A model generated the notes under the pieces. It was not told where the DNA came from. It worked only from the letters and a program-made list of their open reading frames with translations, and ran no database searches. DNA of 64,000 bases from Sistotremastrum niveocremeum HHB9708. Lineage: Eukaryota; Basidiomycota; Agaricomycetes; Sistotremastrales; Sistotremastraceae. Location: positions 360,880 through 424,879 of the forward strand of contig KV419425.1 in assembly GCA_001630475.1 (NCBI GenBank), in the 5' to 3' direction. Each line of letters begins with the position of its first letter. The stretch's first letter is position 1. The position numbers and the translations under genes are program-made. Positions 52,301 to 63,919 of the stretch are shown here, piece after piece.

Positions 52301-52977
52301 AAGCTACTCCAGTGCTGCCTCGTGCTGAAGAATCGAGAGTCGGACTGCTAGACGATGGTGGTTTCGAGAGCGTGGGAGAGCATGAGAAACGTCGCCTTCG
52401 GAATTTACAGCCCGAACCCATCTCCTTCGCAGCGTCGACGACCTCCTTTGCTGAGTCCACGACATCGAGTGAATCGTCAACGACCACCGACTCTGCTTCT
52501 TCCGCCTCCCTCTCCCGCACTCCCTCTGTCAAATCTTCTACTTCTTCCCGCATCGCCGACGCCCCTTCAGCACTCTCCAAAGGCGACCTCAATGGCCTTA
52601 TTCCTTCTTCTGCCCTCACCCTATCTGTTCAAATCACCACACCCGCACCTTGTCTCTCACCTATGACATGCACCACAGCCCTCCCCTGTATTCCCTGCGG
52701 AACGAAGCAAACCTCACTCGTTCCCCAATCCACCTCTTGGGTATCCATCAACGGTCAGACACTGAACTGGTATTATCCGATACCAGCACCCGGTGAACGA
52801 CCGAAGGAATACACCCTCGTCGTTAGGAGAAGAGGTGGTCCTATCAATGGATGGGCCGGAGGCGCTCCCGTGAAGACCAAGACGAGCAAAGGCAAGAGAG
52901 CCAAGGAAGTCTTCGATGATGCTCCGACGTTATGTGAGAGAATCTGCGGTGTGGAGGGAGTTTGTGGAGTTATGTGA
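49354..52977 (+). CDS. GH5 sterylglucosidase / endoglycoceramidase-related protein (EGCrP type)
   Basis: Three exons (49354-49688, 49741-49840, 49888-52977) encode 1,174 residues. It belongs to the GH5 group that removes glucose from sterol glucosides or glucosylceramide in fungi. The N-terminal barrel shows [55 protein letters not shown], the acid/base motif [12 protein letters not shown] and the nucleophile motif [14 protein letters not shown], followed by [20 protein letters not shown]. The C-terminal half is unusually long. It has His-rich ([19 protein letters not shown]), Ser/Thr-rich and charged stretches placed between the barrel and a beta-sandwich ([20 protein letters not shown]), and between sandwich strands. 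No signal peptide, so an intracellular enzyme is likely. The last exon of 3,090 bp without an intron is odd for this genome but open throughout. Confidence 0.9.
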
Positions 52978-53522
52978 GCTAGAGTCGCTTTGACCGACAT
53001 CAACGAGTTGGAGGAAGATGGGAAAGTGCGCGATAGCATGTTCCCGCAATCTAGTTTGTTGGGACCAACTGCGGCTGCACTTCCAGTTGCTATCCTTGCT
53101 GCGGCTCTCTTCGCCTGTCGAAACTCGTCACTCGCTATTGGACGACTGCTGCCATTGAATGGACGGTGGTCTTATTTTGCTTTATTTCATTTTTACGCTT
53201 CTTTTCTTTCCTTCATGTCTTCTGGATCTGTATCACCTAATTCTTGTTGCACGCCCGCCGATATTTTCAACGCACGCACAACATCCCACGCATACTTGCA
53301 TCGACGTCTCACTCATCTATACACTGTACATACATGAAACGCACTTGTACACACAATGCACTTTGATACCATCTTTTCATTGCATTCGGACTTCATTTCT
53401 TGCTCCCTGTATTCTGAAGATGTGATATAAAATTAATAGATTATAAATGTGGCTTGACTGAGAATGGGTAAAACAATAGAATGCAGGTTTAAGCGAGAAC
53501 AATGGATATACAGGGCGATCTT
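52978..53522. other. convergent 3' region, GH5 and OPA3
   Basis: 545 bp between convergent genes. T-rich and CA-rich sequence around 53160-53430 fits 3' untranslated regions. No gene recognised. Confidence 0.45.
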
Positions 53523-54424
53523 CTACGATTTCGAGGACGCTGATCGCGTCGACGTATCGTGAGAAGGTAAGGATGATAAAGCAGAGATAATATGCGACGA
53601 CGAAGTCGAAGAATTAGATGGTGCCTTTTGCTGCGGACCTGAATCAGATCCTGATGGGATGGGATGATGTGACGTGAAGTCTAGAATATGTTTCCATCCG
53701 TTTTTCAAGCCAATATCCGCCAGACCATCAATGGTGGCCTGCAAGCGAGCATTCCTATGATGATGATCAGAGGTCGATCAGACTAATTCAGATTATGAAG
53801 TGCTTACTTTTCTCGTTCTTCTCTCCATCGTTCCTCCCACACGACCACGACGCTCTCCAGATCTAACCTCGCATTATCCATCCGATCCTCTAGCTCTGTT
53901 AACCGATCCGTGACATCATCCCGCCGCTTTGTTTCGTTCCGTGAACTTCGCCATGTTTCACCTAATACGAGCGCTGCGGCTACGCTAAACAGGAATCCTT
54001 CTGCGAGGGCATTCGCGCCGCTTTCGATAGCACTGAACATACGAACGCAGTCAGATAGGCACTTAATGCAACGGAGGGATTGGTTCGATACGCACGCATG
54101 CTCATTCAAAGGTCGTATAGCTTTCCTTGGTTCGCCAAGGAGACGCGTGCGCAGTACGACTTCAGCACGATACATAGTCTGAGCTAAGGACACGCAGAAA
54201 TTCCGGAAGGTTTCATGCCTAGTTGAATGATAGTCCGTGAGGTTAATCTGTCTCTGGCCAATAGAATAGACCGAACGCACTGTCGAGCCTGCGACTTTAT
54301 AGATGAACTGATCGGTTTTGCGATTGTCTCTCAAAACCCTTCAAATTAGTCTAGTTGTATAACTGATCCATAAATGCATGGTACTTACTCTGATGACCAG
54401 AGTGGCTAGCTTAACGGTGGCCAT
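53523..54424 (-). CDS. OPA3: OPA3-like mitochondrial protein
   Basis: OPA3 proteins are small mitochondrial membrane-associated proteins that affect mitochondrial shape; the human gene is linked to optic atrophy. The start at 54424 gives MATVKLATLVIR, joined across introns to TIAKPISSSIK, HETFRNFCVSLAQTMYRAEV, RTRLLGEPRKAIRPLNEHA, AIESGANALAEGFLFSVAAA and LVLGETWRSSRNETKRRDDV, then a coiled-coil (DRLTELEDRMDNARLDLESV). These are the family hallmarks in the right order. A Ser-rich tail ends at 53523. Five exons, one with an unusual donor (GTCGCA). It diverges from the large hypothetical gene on its upstream side. Confidence 0.9.
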
Positions 54425-54705
54425 TTAATCTTGCTTTTCCAGGAGTTCGTTGAAGATTGCACTGAGGACGAACGGGTGGCCTGACGGCACCGCGGCACAG
54501 ATGCCGACGGAGTTAAGGACGATATCGCCGCAATCGCCGCAGCGTCTCATTTCGTTTGTTTGTTCAAACGTTGTTTAGTGAACCTCTGAAGTACAGTATC
54601 TGCGTGATCGTGCCATGCTGTGATCCGAAAGAAAATAAAACCATTCTCCGATTATAATTGAGAATGAATGCATACTCTGCGGACTTTCTGGTTTTACTAT
54701 GAGTT

Positions 54706-57064
54706 GTGCCAACACCGCACAGGTTGAGACTCATGCTCAGAGCGCTAGCGCACATCTCGCATTTAGCACGGCGAGCCCCTGGCCCTCGGTCTCATGCTCA
54801 TGGTATCTCATCTATCGGTTTGACGGCTTGCAATCCGATATCTCAGTCGGTTATGAAGGAAAGCCCAAAATCTGTTCCAACCCACAGTGCAGAGGTGAGA
54901 GCCTAGCAGAACCGTGCACGGTCCTGGGGCTACACCTCTTCGATCAATATTATGCTTTTATACTGATTGAAGATTGCAGATACGATATCCGATGCATCGC
55001 GACTTTCCTTATGATGCAGATTCCAAGCTATCTGGAGCTTTGGCTCGCGAAAAGCGTCTTAGTGAATATTTCAAGCTTCATACTTCCCATCAGGGCCCAT
55101 ACACTCCTATTCGGCTCAGCTACGAACCGATGCTTGACGAAAACATCCATGAATTCCTTCACTCCCGCTTCTGCAAATACTATCCAGTCCATCACTGGGC
55201 GCACGATGAGTTCGTCCGCACGCTGCTTTATCATACATACGCTCGATTGGATCGTCTACCCAATCTTGATGAGGTGTGCAGTATCTTCATATTAGTCAAG
55301 GATCTACGTAAAATGGTTATAAATGACATCTGGGAACATGTGACTCCATTCGTGAGAGTCCTGGCAACCGAAGAATGGGCCCAAGTCGCCGGAAGAGCTC
55401 ATTGGTCGCCCTTGTTTTCTACACTATCCCCTTTCTCTCGCAGTCTCTTCCCGCTTTTTGTGGATGTCATCCAGGACGATATAGAGCCTTTTCCAGCCTT
55501 TGCTGATGTGCGCTTATTTTGTGTCGATCATTCGATTGACCTCATGACCGGTGCCGAGTCAGAGAGCAATGCGGATCGGCTGCGAGAGTATGTCTCTGAA
55601 GACGTTCATATCCTGAATCGTCCTTCAGAGATACGAACGCCCGATTGTACATGTCACAACTGTCAAGCCCACCTCTCTTCTTTCCTCGAAAGTGGTCAAC
55701 CTTTGCGTCTCGAATATCAGTCGTTGATCGAAGCAGCAGATTTCCGACAATGCTGCGGGATGAAGAGCACGTGGGAGCCACTGCTAGGCCATGCAGAAGC
55801 ATGGCTCGATTCTACACTTGCGCGACTTGAAGCCGAGACCGAAATCTTTTGTCTCCCTGACGAAAGAAGACTAGGTCCGCTGATCATTGATGCCTGTGAA
55901 ACACTGTGGATTCGGATTGGTGAAGATGTCTCCGACTCCCTCATCCTCCAGTTCTTCACTTTGCTGCATCTCCTTTGTATGAATAGCGAAGGAGATCCCG
56001 GGATGGATCGATTATTCTACCCCGCACCACTGCCGGAGCGACAGGCTCTTGGGTATCTGTTAAACCCCTTCCATGATTATGTTGTGAGACCATCAGGTCT
56101 CCGGGATGTGGATGCAGAAGAAGCAGATCTCAGCATCTTAGCCACTGATAATTGGCTTCCGGCCCTTGCGGGAAATCACTGGCAGAGAAATGACCAATCA
56201 CGGTTTCTCCTCTTACTTCGCTCGCAAGAATGCAAGATCACTTTCCGAAATCCTAATCGTCCTCGATATACCCACCCAATTATCATGCCTGACTGTTTAC
56301 ATCCCGAGGCTTTTGTTATCGCGCCAAATGGTCACGAAGTCAACGAAGTGCAACCCTTACTTCCTTCCGCCCATGACCCTGATGAAACATTAAAACCGTC
56401 TCAATTATGTGTCGAGCTTAGTCAGGAGCTTCGGCATGGCTACCCTGTCTTCAGTGTCCAAATGCGGGGCCCTAACAACAGGAAAACAACCAAGTATCCG
56501 CCGGAGAGCCTAGCCGCATCTCTTTCCTGCACGTACAAAGGTCGAGTCATTGCAACCTGGTGGAAGCCACATATTATTCTGGGTCGGAGATGTGAGCATC
56601 CAGAAGTCGCGGGAATAGGCACATGTTGTTCTCTGTCCAGTGAAGAGGTTTTGTCACAAGTTAAAAACTCACCTTCCGCTTTTGCGGACTCTTTCAAGGC
56701 TCTGAGTGATCGCCGTACTTCACGCTCCCTCTGCGACGCATACTCGGAACTATTCCGCGAAGATCTTGCCTATCGCACGAGTCGTCTCACCGAGCCTGGT
56801 GGGCCATTCCAAAATGGAAAAGGAATAATCATCCGATGCATAGAACAGACCATTCTCCCCATAGCCCTGCTTTCAGCTTCATGCGGACGTCAATGTTATA
56901 TAATCGACTGGAAAGAATGCTGGGAGTGTGCTTGCGTTAGAATGAGGGAGAACAGCTGTTTGGTCGCAATCGCACTGGGGACGACTCAGAACAGTTCTTG
57001 CGAGGACTGCCGGCTGGCCGCAGCCAGGGCACGGATTGTAGCCGACCAGATCAATGTACTGTAA
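54706..57064 (+). CDS. large protein of unknown function
   Basis: I do not recognise a family. The main exon is open from the acceptor at about 54979 to the stop at 57064 (695 codons) without an intron. A first exon beginning at 54706 or 54730 (MLRALAHISHLARRAPGPRS, possibly a mitochondrial targeting sequence) can be joined in frame by an intron of about 80 nt (donor GTGAGA after 54897), giving HSAEIRYPMHRDFPYD. Cys clusters occur at CTCHNCQAHL, QCCGMK, WECACVRM and SCEDCRLA, which might bind metal. The middle is Leu-rich and helical (LILQFFTLLHLLCMNSEGD). Composition is normal for a coding sequence, so I consider it a real gene. The promoter is shared with OPA3 across 281 bp. Confidence 0.6.
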
Positions 57065-57908
57065 GTCTATCAGAGACTTCACCAAGGTGACAATGAAGTT
57101 TCGAATTCTTGAGTGTGCCACGGAGGTAGACGCGGCACACAGATGGTTGCGCTGCGCTCAATTCGAGCTCCGCACGCCCAGTGGCCCAATGCTCAAAAAA
57201 TCCGACCGATGATTCTGTAGCATCTTGTGATATGTAGAAATAGCAGAGAAAGGAGTCAAAGGTCGTTGTGATACGTCAATGAAATCCCGCTTTATGTTTC
57301 GATCTCAGCTGATACACTCAGATAAATTACCCGAATCAATGCATCACATTATGGTAGGTTGGTAAAGGGTTAGGGTTGGGATAGAAAAGGTGCCAAAAAA
57401 GAAGGCAGGTTAGCCCGAGGGGCTAATCCTGCTCAGGAAAATATTACGACGGTGCATGAGGGGGTTCCCCATACATATCACAGATCCTCCGCTATGGAAC
57501 ATGGTCGCCGTGCTATGCGCAGTCCCCATGATACATCTGCCCGATTACTTGAAGGAGCAAATACCATCAAGGTAAGTATGAGGAAACAAGAGAGAAAGTG
57601 CGGAGGGTCATATACTCTTTGAGGCGTGCACAGACCAGGTTTTGCACGTGAGCTCTGATTTACATGACACGTACTCGGCTAGTAACTAAGAAAGCGCTGA
57701 TACGTCAGAGTCACGGTTCTCAGAGAGACAGCAACCATGTCAGATCATGGACGTCACATTGAGAATTGATATATGATACAGTCAAAACGAGAAGCCCCAC
57801 AAAAAGACCAAGAAATAACAAAAGAATTTACAGGAAATAAAGGAAGTCACATTAGCATAAGAGTCGTTTCGACATCAAACCTATCCACAGAATCCAACGC
57901 CAGATATC
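57065..57908. other. intergenic region containing dispersed repeat copy 2
   Basis: 844 bp between convergent genes. Apart from the repeat at 57366-57652 nothing was recognised. Confidence 0.5.
57366..57652 (+). repeat. dispersed repeat, copy 2
   Basis: Direct-orientation copy of 40178-40466. It begins AGGGTTAGGGTTGGG (57366-57380). The hairpin at 57406-57431 and the core to 57542 are identical to copy 1. The right hairpin has decayed to a short CGTGCA/TGCACG pair. The conserved open frame is also intact here and again ends at AAGGTAAGT. Confidence 0.8.
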
Positions 57909-59972
57909 CTAATTCGTCTTGAAGTGCAACGGTCCTCCCCATTTTCTCAACTCTTTTCCTTTCCATTGCAACAGAGGGATCAAAAGAAAGACGAAAGCGC
58001 AGATAGCAGCTTGAGTCCCGAATGACGATTCGGTACCAAGCTTATTCGCCCAAGTGACCTGGAAGTAGGAAATGATGAAGCCACCGGTTGTTCGACCGAA
58101 GTTGAGCCAGGCGGAAACTGCAAAAAGACATCAGGACCTTTCATATCTAGAACTGAAGAAACTGTACCTTCGCCAGAACCCTCGGGGTAAGAATCAAGCA
58201 TGTAAGCTTGGAGGGCGACAGTGGTAATCATGATACCTTTCCTACATTAGTTTGGGGATCACTAGGTATGTGTCGAAAATCTCACCGAAGACGAATAACG
58301 CCCAACCAATAGCAGCGACCATGTAGTGCCAGCCTCTTTGCAGTGCGAAACCAAGGACCACAAGACCAGTGATCATGAATGGCTCGCTGATCCAGACCGC
58401 CCTCAACCGCGCCTCGGGTTCAAACTTTCCAGCGTGACGCCGAACGTAGTGATTTGCGAGAGCATCATGAAGGAAGTGACCAATGATTTGTCCAAGGGTT
58501 GCTGCAACAACTGGAGTCGTGTAGAAAGCACCGATTTGCACAGGACCGAAAGAATACAGCGGTGTTACGAATATGCTGAGGGTAGTGTTGATGCCGACTA
58601 CCCAGGCAAAGGTGGCTGCGAGGGACATTAGAATGAGAAGAGCCAAATTACAGAGAATGATACACGTACTGAGATAATAGAATGTGCAAATCGCAATGAC
58701 GGGCTTGAGGATAACACGGACGGGACGCATCACAGCGTCGTAGAACGAATTTCGCGTATGCCTCGTTCTCCACTATATTCTGCTGAGTATCAATCGATGA
58801 ACCAGCAGGAGGAACTCACTTGTGCAATGCCCACAATGCGCTCGATCCTCGTCCCCTTCTCAGGCTGTTCCTCCTTTATCAGAGATCGATCGTAGTATGT
58901 CTCGTCGACGAAGAAAACGATGCCCAGAACGCATATTCCTACAGAATTGCGCGATCAGAGGGCCAGTTCAGTTGCCTTGTAATTAATCCTCACCCGTCAT
59001 GATCGTGTAGATCCAGAATGCCCATCGCCAAATCAATTTACTGATGACGAACGCAGCGACGAAAGGGCCGAAGTAGGGCGAAAGGATAATAAAGGCATCC
59101 CAAACATTGATAGCACGGGCATGTTCGTGGAAGAAGAAGAGGTCTTTGATGAACATCAGACCTCCTGCTTGAGACACCGTTGAGAAGAACCCGTTCAGGA
59201 TACGCAAGGCCATGAACGACTTGAAGTTGGGAGCACCAGCGCATCTTAGAAGACGTCAATGATTCGTTCGATAAAGGCGGAGAGGAATGCACGTACCCTG
59301 CTGCTGTAGCGAAGGCTGCGACGGAGAACCAGAAAAGTACTGGCAACCTGCCAAAATATGCCGACAAGATAATCACTATATTCTGGTCAGCAGCCACTCT
59401 GATAAACGCGAGTGCAGTCACATACCAAATATGCCACCAGCACCCAACATGAAAACGTTTCCGACTTGAGAATGATTGACGACATCCGGCGTCATGTTCC
59501 AGAGAGTAGCCTGCTGCAACAAAGTCACAGCACCAGTCGCACTTCCATAATCTTCAACGATCGTAAGACTTATTGTTATGATGGAGGCCGGAGCAGACAT
59601 ACCAGGAAGGAACGCGGTGGCACTGATCACGAAAAGAATCACAAACTTCCTCGAAAGACTCCAATTCAGAGGATCGTTAGGGTCGTCTGACGGTTGGGGG
59701 ATGAGTATCGTATGACCATCCTTGGCAAGTTTGAGTGGTTCTTTAGATTGGGTTGAAGAGTCGTCCTCCTCAATAATCGCTTTCTCAGTATGTGAGGAAG
59801 GGGTGGCATTTATTTCGAGGGTATAGCCTGATAGCTCTCCTTCGCGTTCAAGGTCCCGGCGATGGTGAGGATGATTATGATGGCGAGAAGCGGTAGTTCC
59901 TTCGACCCCGTCGATGTGGGGAGCACTTGAGACATTCTTCTCTGGATCATGAAAGTCGTGGGGTGAAGCCAT
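57909..59972 (-). CDS. MFS transporter, tandem pair member 1
   Basis: A major facilitator superfamily protein with a long, charged, His-rich N-terminal tail ([40 protein letters not shown]) and the motif [20 protein letters not shown] just before the first helix, which is typical of a fungal DHA1-like group. Further landmarks: [93 protein letters not shown] and [15 protein letters not shown], ending [14 protein letters not shown]. About seven introns. Substrate unknown. It shares its whole layout with the next gene. Confidence 0.87.
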
Positions 59973-60714
59973 GGCGGTCTCCTAAGCACTGACAGTACAG
60001 CCGCGTGTTCCTTATCGATGAGCCTAAACGCTCAAGTATGAAGCGTGTGCGTGTGCACTGAAATGAATACCAGAAGCTGAAGAGAAGCACGATTAAACGT
60101 GACCCTCGGGAGCAGATTGAAGGTAGAGCGGCGATAATTGCGCAACGGTCGTCGACGTTCCAAGGGTGGCCGAGTCATTCCAAGCGAGAAGGTCCCCTAT
60201 CTTATACCACCTCGGCAAATGGGCTTCCGCGTAGCTTGTTTCAAACGCCCAGGCGTCGGAACTTCTGGCTCAGGACGAAGTTGGGGAGCGAAATGCAGAG
60301 GTCCGAGTCACGAGCGTGAAATAAATTCGCGAAGTCCGCGGTGAGGGTAATGAAGCGATGCCTCAGAGGTCCGAGGCCCTCCTCGGCAGGTCAGGCCTTA
60401 TTCAAATGTGACACATTGAGGAGATTTTGAGTTTAGGGGAAGCTAAGATGGAGCGCGCGGCGGCCGTTGTTGATGGCGGTTTGCTGCAATCTGGTAAAAG
60501 GTCCGGGGATCTGCTTTTGTGCCTGACTCCGCTTCATTCGTGCTGGCCTTGGTGCTGGCTGTCACTGGACCACATCTGGAGTAAGAGAAGTCGTTTTCGA
60601 ATGCGAGAGACACTCTGATATATACTGATACATGCATAGCTTAACAAATACAATTTTTAACAACCTTATCATCGTCTGTAGCTATCTGGTGAGTCATGAT
60701 GTCGAAGGCATCGG
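59973..60714. other. intergenic region between the two MFS genes
   Basis: 742 bp holding the promoter of the left MFS gene and the 3' end region of the right one. No gene recognised. Confidence 0.45.
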
Positions 60715-62778
60715 CTAGTCTGTTTTGAAGTTTAATGGCCCGCTCGACACTCTCATCACCTTGCCTTTCCATTGTAAAAAGACGATAAGTAGGAAGGCAA
60801 AGGCGCAGATCGCGGCTTGAGTACCGAATGACGACGCAGCACCAAGATTAGTTGCCCATCGTACTTGGAAGTAAGACACGATGAATCCTCCTGTAGTTCG
60901 GGCGAAGCTGAGCCATGCGGCGACTATAAGATACATGCAATGAGTTGGAGCGTATACCGGAAGGTGGCGGTAACGTACCTTCGCCTGAGCCTTCAGGATA
61001 CGAATCAAGCATGTAAGCTTGCAAAGCGACTGTCGTAACCATTATACCTAGTGACGGTTGAGTCTTCTTGGGTAGGAGCATAGGACGTGAACTCTTACCG
61101 AGGACGTACATTCCCCAAGCAACAGCAGTGACCATGAAGTGCCAATCCTTTTGTAAAGCGAAGCCGAGTATGACGAGTCCCGCAATCATGAATGGCTGAC
61201 TTATCCAGATTGCTCTGAATCTCGCCTCGGGTTCGAATTTGCCATCGTGATGTCTCAGGTAGTGAGTTGCCAGCGCATCATGGAGGAAGTGCCCGACGAT
61301 CTGACCAAGAATCGCTGCCACAATCGGTGTCGTATAGAAAGCGCCAAGCTGAATTTGGCCGAAAGAATAGAGCGGCTTTACAAAGATACTAAGAGTAGTA
61401 TTGATTCCGACGACCCACGCAAAGGTTGCTGCAGGAAGGAGGATGTAAGTGCAGGACAGAGGAAGAAAAGGAAGGTCACATACTAAGGTAATATAATGTA
61501 CATATGGCAATGACGGGTTTAAGGATGGCTTGGACAGGACGCATGATAGCGTCATAGAATGTATTTCGCATCGTCCTACTTCTCCACTATCGGGAAAAGA
61601 TCAGACAAAAAGCAGGGGATTGTAAGCTGTGACATTACCTGTGCAATCCCAACAACTCTCTCGATTCTCCTTCCCCTCGAGGGTTGATCCTCTGGAGCTA
61701 ACGATCGATCGTAATACGTTTCTTCGACAAAGAACATTATTCCCAATAAACATAAGCCTGCCACGAGCGTCTTCACTTTGTATAATAACAAACGCCTGGT
61801 AGCTCACCAGTCATCATAGTGAACATCCAAAAAACCCATCTCCAACTTGTCTTGCTAGTCACAAAAGAAGCAACGAATGGGCCAAAGTACGGCGATAGGA
61901 TAATTGATGCATCCCAGATGTTAATCATCCGAGCGTGCTCGTGGAAGAAGAAGAGATCTTTAATGAACATTAAGCCTCCGGCTTGAGCAACAGTCGAGAA
62001 GAAGCCGTTCAAGATCCGGAAGGCCATGAATGAATGAAAGCTCGGAGCACTCGCACAACTGGGAGACAGTCAGCAGGCGACAAAGAAGGGCGGTAGAGAT
62101 GCGTACCCTATTGCTGTAGCGAAACCAATCAAGGTGAACCAGAACAAGACAGGCAATCTTCCGAAATAGGCGGAGAACACGATGACTGTAGATAATCAGT
62201 TCGGCTATCGCGAGGAACAAAAGTGGACCGCACCAAACATCCCGCCAGCACCCAGCATGAACGAGTTCCCAACATGGGAATGATTAATCACGTCTGGTGT
62301 TTTATCCCATAGAGTAGATTGCTGGAAGAGTAACACGCCGCCTGTTGCACTTCCGTAATCTGAATGGCATGGTCAGTTGGAACCACTCGTATCAATGGAT
62401 CACAGACGTACCAGGAAGAAAGGCAGTAGCGGTCACCACTATGAGAATCACATATTTCTTTCTCGGACTCCAATTCAATGGATCATTAGGATCATCCGAA
62501 GGCTGAGGGATGAGAACCGTGTGACCGTCTTTGGCTAACTTGAGTTCTTCCGAATGGGTGGCCGATGAATTGTCCCTTTCGCTCTCTCGTTTCTCACCGT
62601 CAGACGAATGAGATGCCCCCACTTCGAGCATGTAGCCCATAAGTTCGCCCTCACGTTCGAGGTCGCGGCGATGATGGGCTTGTGAATGAGCATGGGATGT
62701 GGGCGCAGGATCCGTATAGACAGCGACATCATCGCTTGAGATGTGCTTTTCTGCGGTTTCGTCCTTTTGGACAGCCAT
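60715..62778 (-). CDS. MFS transporter, tandem pair member 2
   Basis: Paralog of the gene at 57909-59972, with nearly identical size and exon order. The tail has [20 protein letters not shown] and [20 protein letters not shown]. Core landmarks: [113 protein letters not shown] and [16 protein letters not shown], ending LQWKGKVMRVSSGPLNFK. All traced exons are open. A plasma-membrane transporter is likely, substrate unknown. The start at 62778 (MAVQKDETAEK) fits the paralog. Confidence 0.87.
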
Positions 62779-63403
62779 GTCGATCGTTCACCGTTCCCGA
62801 GTGCGCGGGTAATCAGTAGAGGCCGTGAGCTCGAGCGAAGGCGAGAAGACGAGTCAAAGGTGTCCTTGAGAGCGGGATGATTATACAGCCAGACTAAACG
62901 CGACCGCCGTACCAGAGAACACGACTGTCGCACTGTGTCCGCTGAGAAGGTGGCGACCCTAGGCCAAGGCTCCGGTCTTATACTCTCTTCTGCACCAGGC
63001 CAATGTGACCGAGCTTCTGCGTCCACTCCATGCCCCACGGCCACATCGTGTGGTCGCACACTGAGCTTCGATGCCAGTAGACGCTCAAGACGTGACCTCC
63101 GTTCATGACCCCTATAACAGGGCCTATGCCGAGATTGGCAGAATGTTCCGACTTTTAACTAGCCCTTAGTGTACTGGAAAAGCATCTTGCATCCTGAGAT
63201 ACGACGGCTGTGGGAAGAGTTTCATAGGCGCGAACGATAACGGTCAACGAAGTGATTGGATCGACTTGTGATGATGAGCATTCATGACCACCGACAACGA
63301 AATCGAGGTGACAGAATGAAGAGTGATTGGATATGCCATGATAGTTGGGCTTGACCGATACAGACGGAGAGCCTCTGGAACTCGACGAGGTGGGCAGGTC
63401 TTT

Positions 63404-63422
63404 TGGGGGGCGAAGCCCCCCA
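63404..63422. repeat. perfect short inverted repeat
   Basis: TGGGGGGC, then GAA, then GCCCCCCA. The arms of 8 bp are perfect. Confidence 0.8.
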
Positions 63423-63470
63423 CTATGATCTACCGGGCTCGAATTCAAAGGGTCTAAGGGTCCCCGAAAT

Positions 63471-63527
63471 CCCACGTAGCCTTTAGTTTCCCACGTAGCC
63501 TGTACTTTCTCACGTAGCCTTCCCGGC
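63471..63527 (+). repeat. 19-bp tandem repeat, about three units
   Basis: Units start at 63471, 63490 and 63509, each with (C/T)CACGTAGCCT at the front; the first two differ at two positions (CCTTTAGTTT and CCTGTACTTT), and the third has diverged after CACGTAGCCT. Confidence 0.7.
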
Positions 63528-63536
63528 ATTTGCCCG

Positions 63537-63566
63537 TTCGGATTCGGATTCGGATTCGGATTCGGG
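63537..63566 (+). repeat. TTCGGA hexamer microsatellite
   Basis: Four full TTCGGA units followed by a partial TTCGGG. On the minus strand it would encode Arg-Ile repeats if translated, which is not expected to be meaningful. Confidence 0.8.
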
Positions 63567-63919
63567 CTCGGAATATAGCTGACTTTGAAAAGTTTTCCTT
63601 TCGTGCATTCCCAGTCCCTTGTGCGAGACTCTCACTGTCGGACTCACACACACATAGGTCGCGGAAGTAGTGTGCATTTAGGTGTGACCTTAGGATGTCA
63701 GTACTCTATGCCCTCCAGTAATTACAGATGATGCTGATCTGCTTCTGGGCTTTAGACTGCATCTGTTATCTTATCCTGATCTGATCTCTGGCTATTATTA
63801 CTGTCAACCAATCATCCGCTTGAAAAAAACCCCTTTCCTTCCCACTCCCTTTTCTGTCTGATAACTATCCATAACCAGTGGTTTTAGTACTGTTCATTTC
63901 TCAACATCCATCCACATCC

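Larger units (their letters stand above)
62779..63919. other. right-hand intergenic region with short repeats
   Basis: The left part is the promoter and 5' region of MFS pair member 2. The right part has an inverted repeat, a 19-bp tandem repeat and a hexamer repeat (63404-63566). It could be the edge of a mobile element, but no terminal repeats were found. Confidence 0.45.

Noticed and set aside
62535-63059. 174-codon minus-strand frame upstream of MFS pair member 2
   Set aside because: It overlaps the MFS first exon in another frame and the rest is promoter or 5' untranslated sequence.
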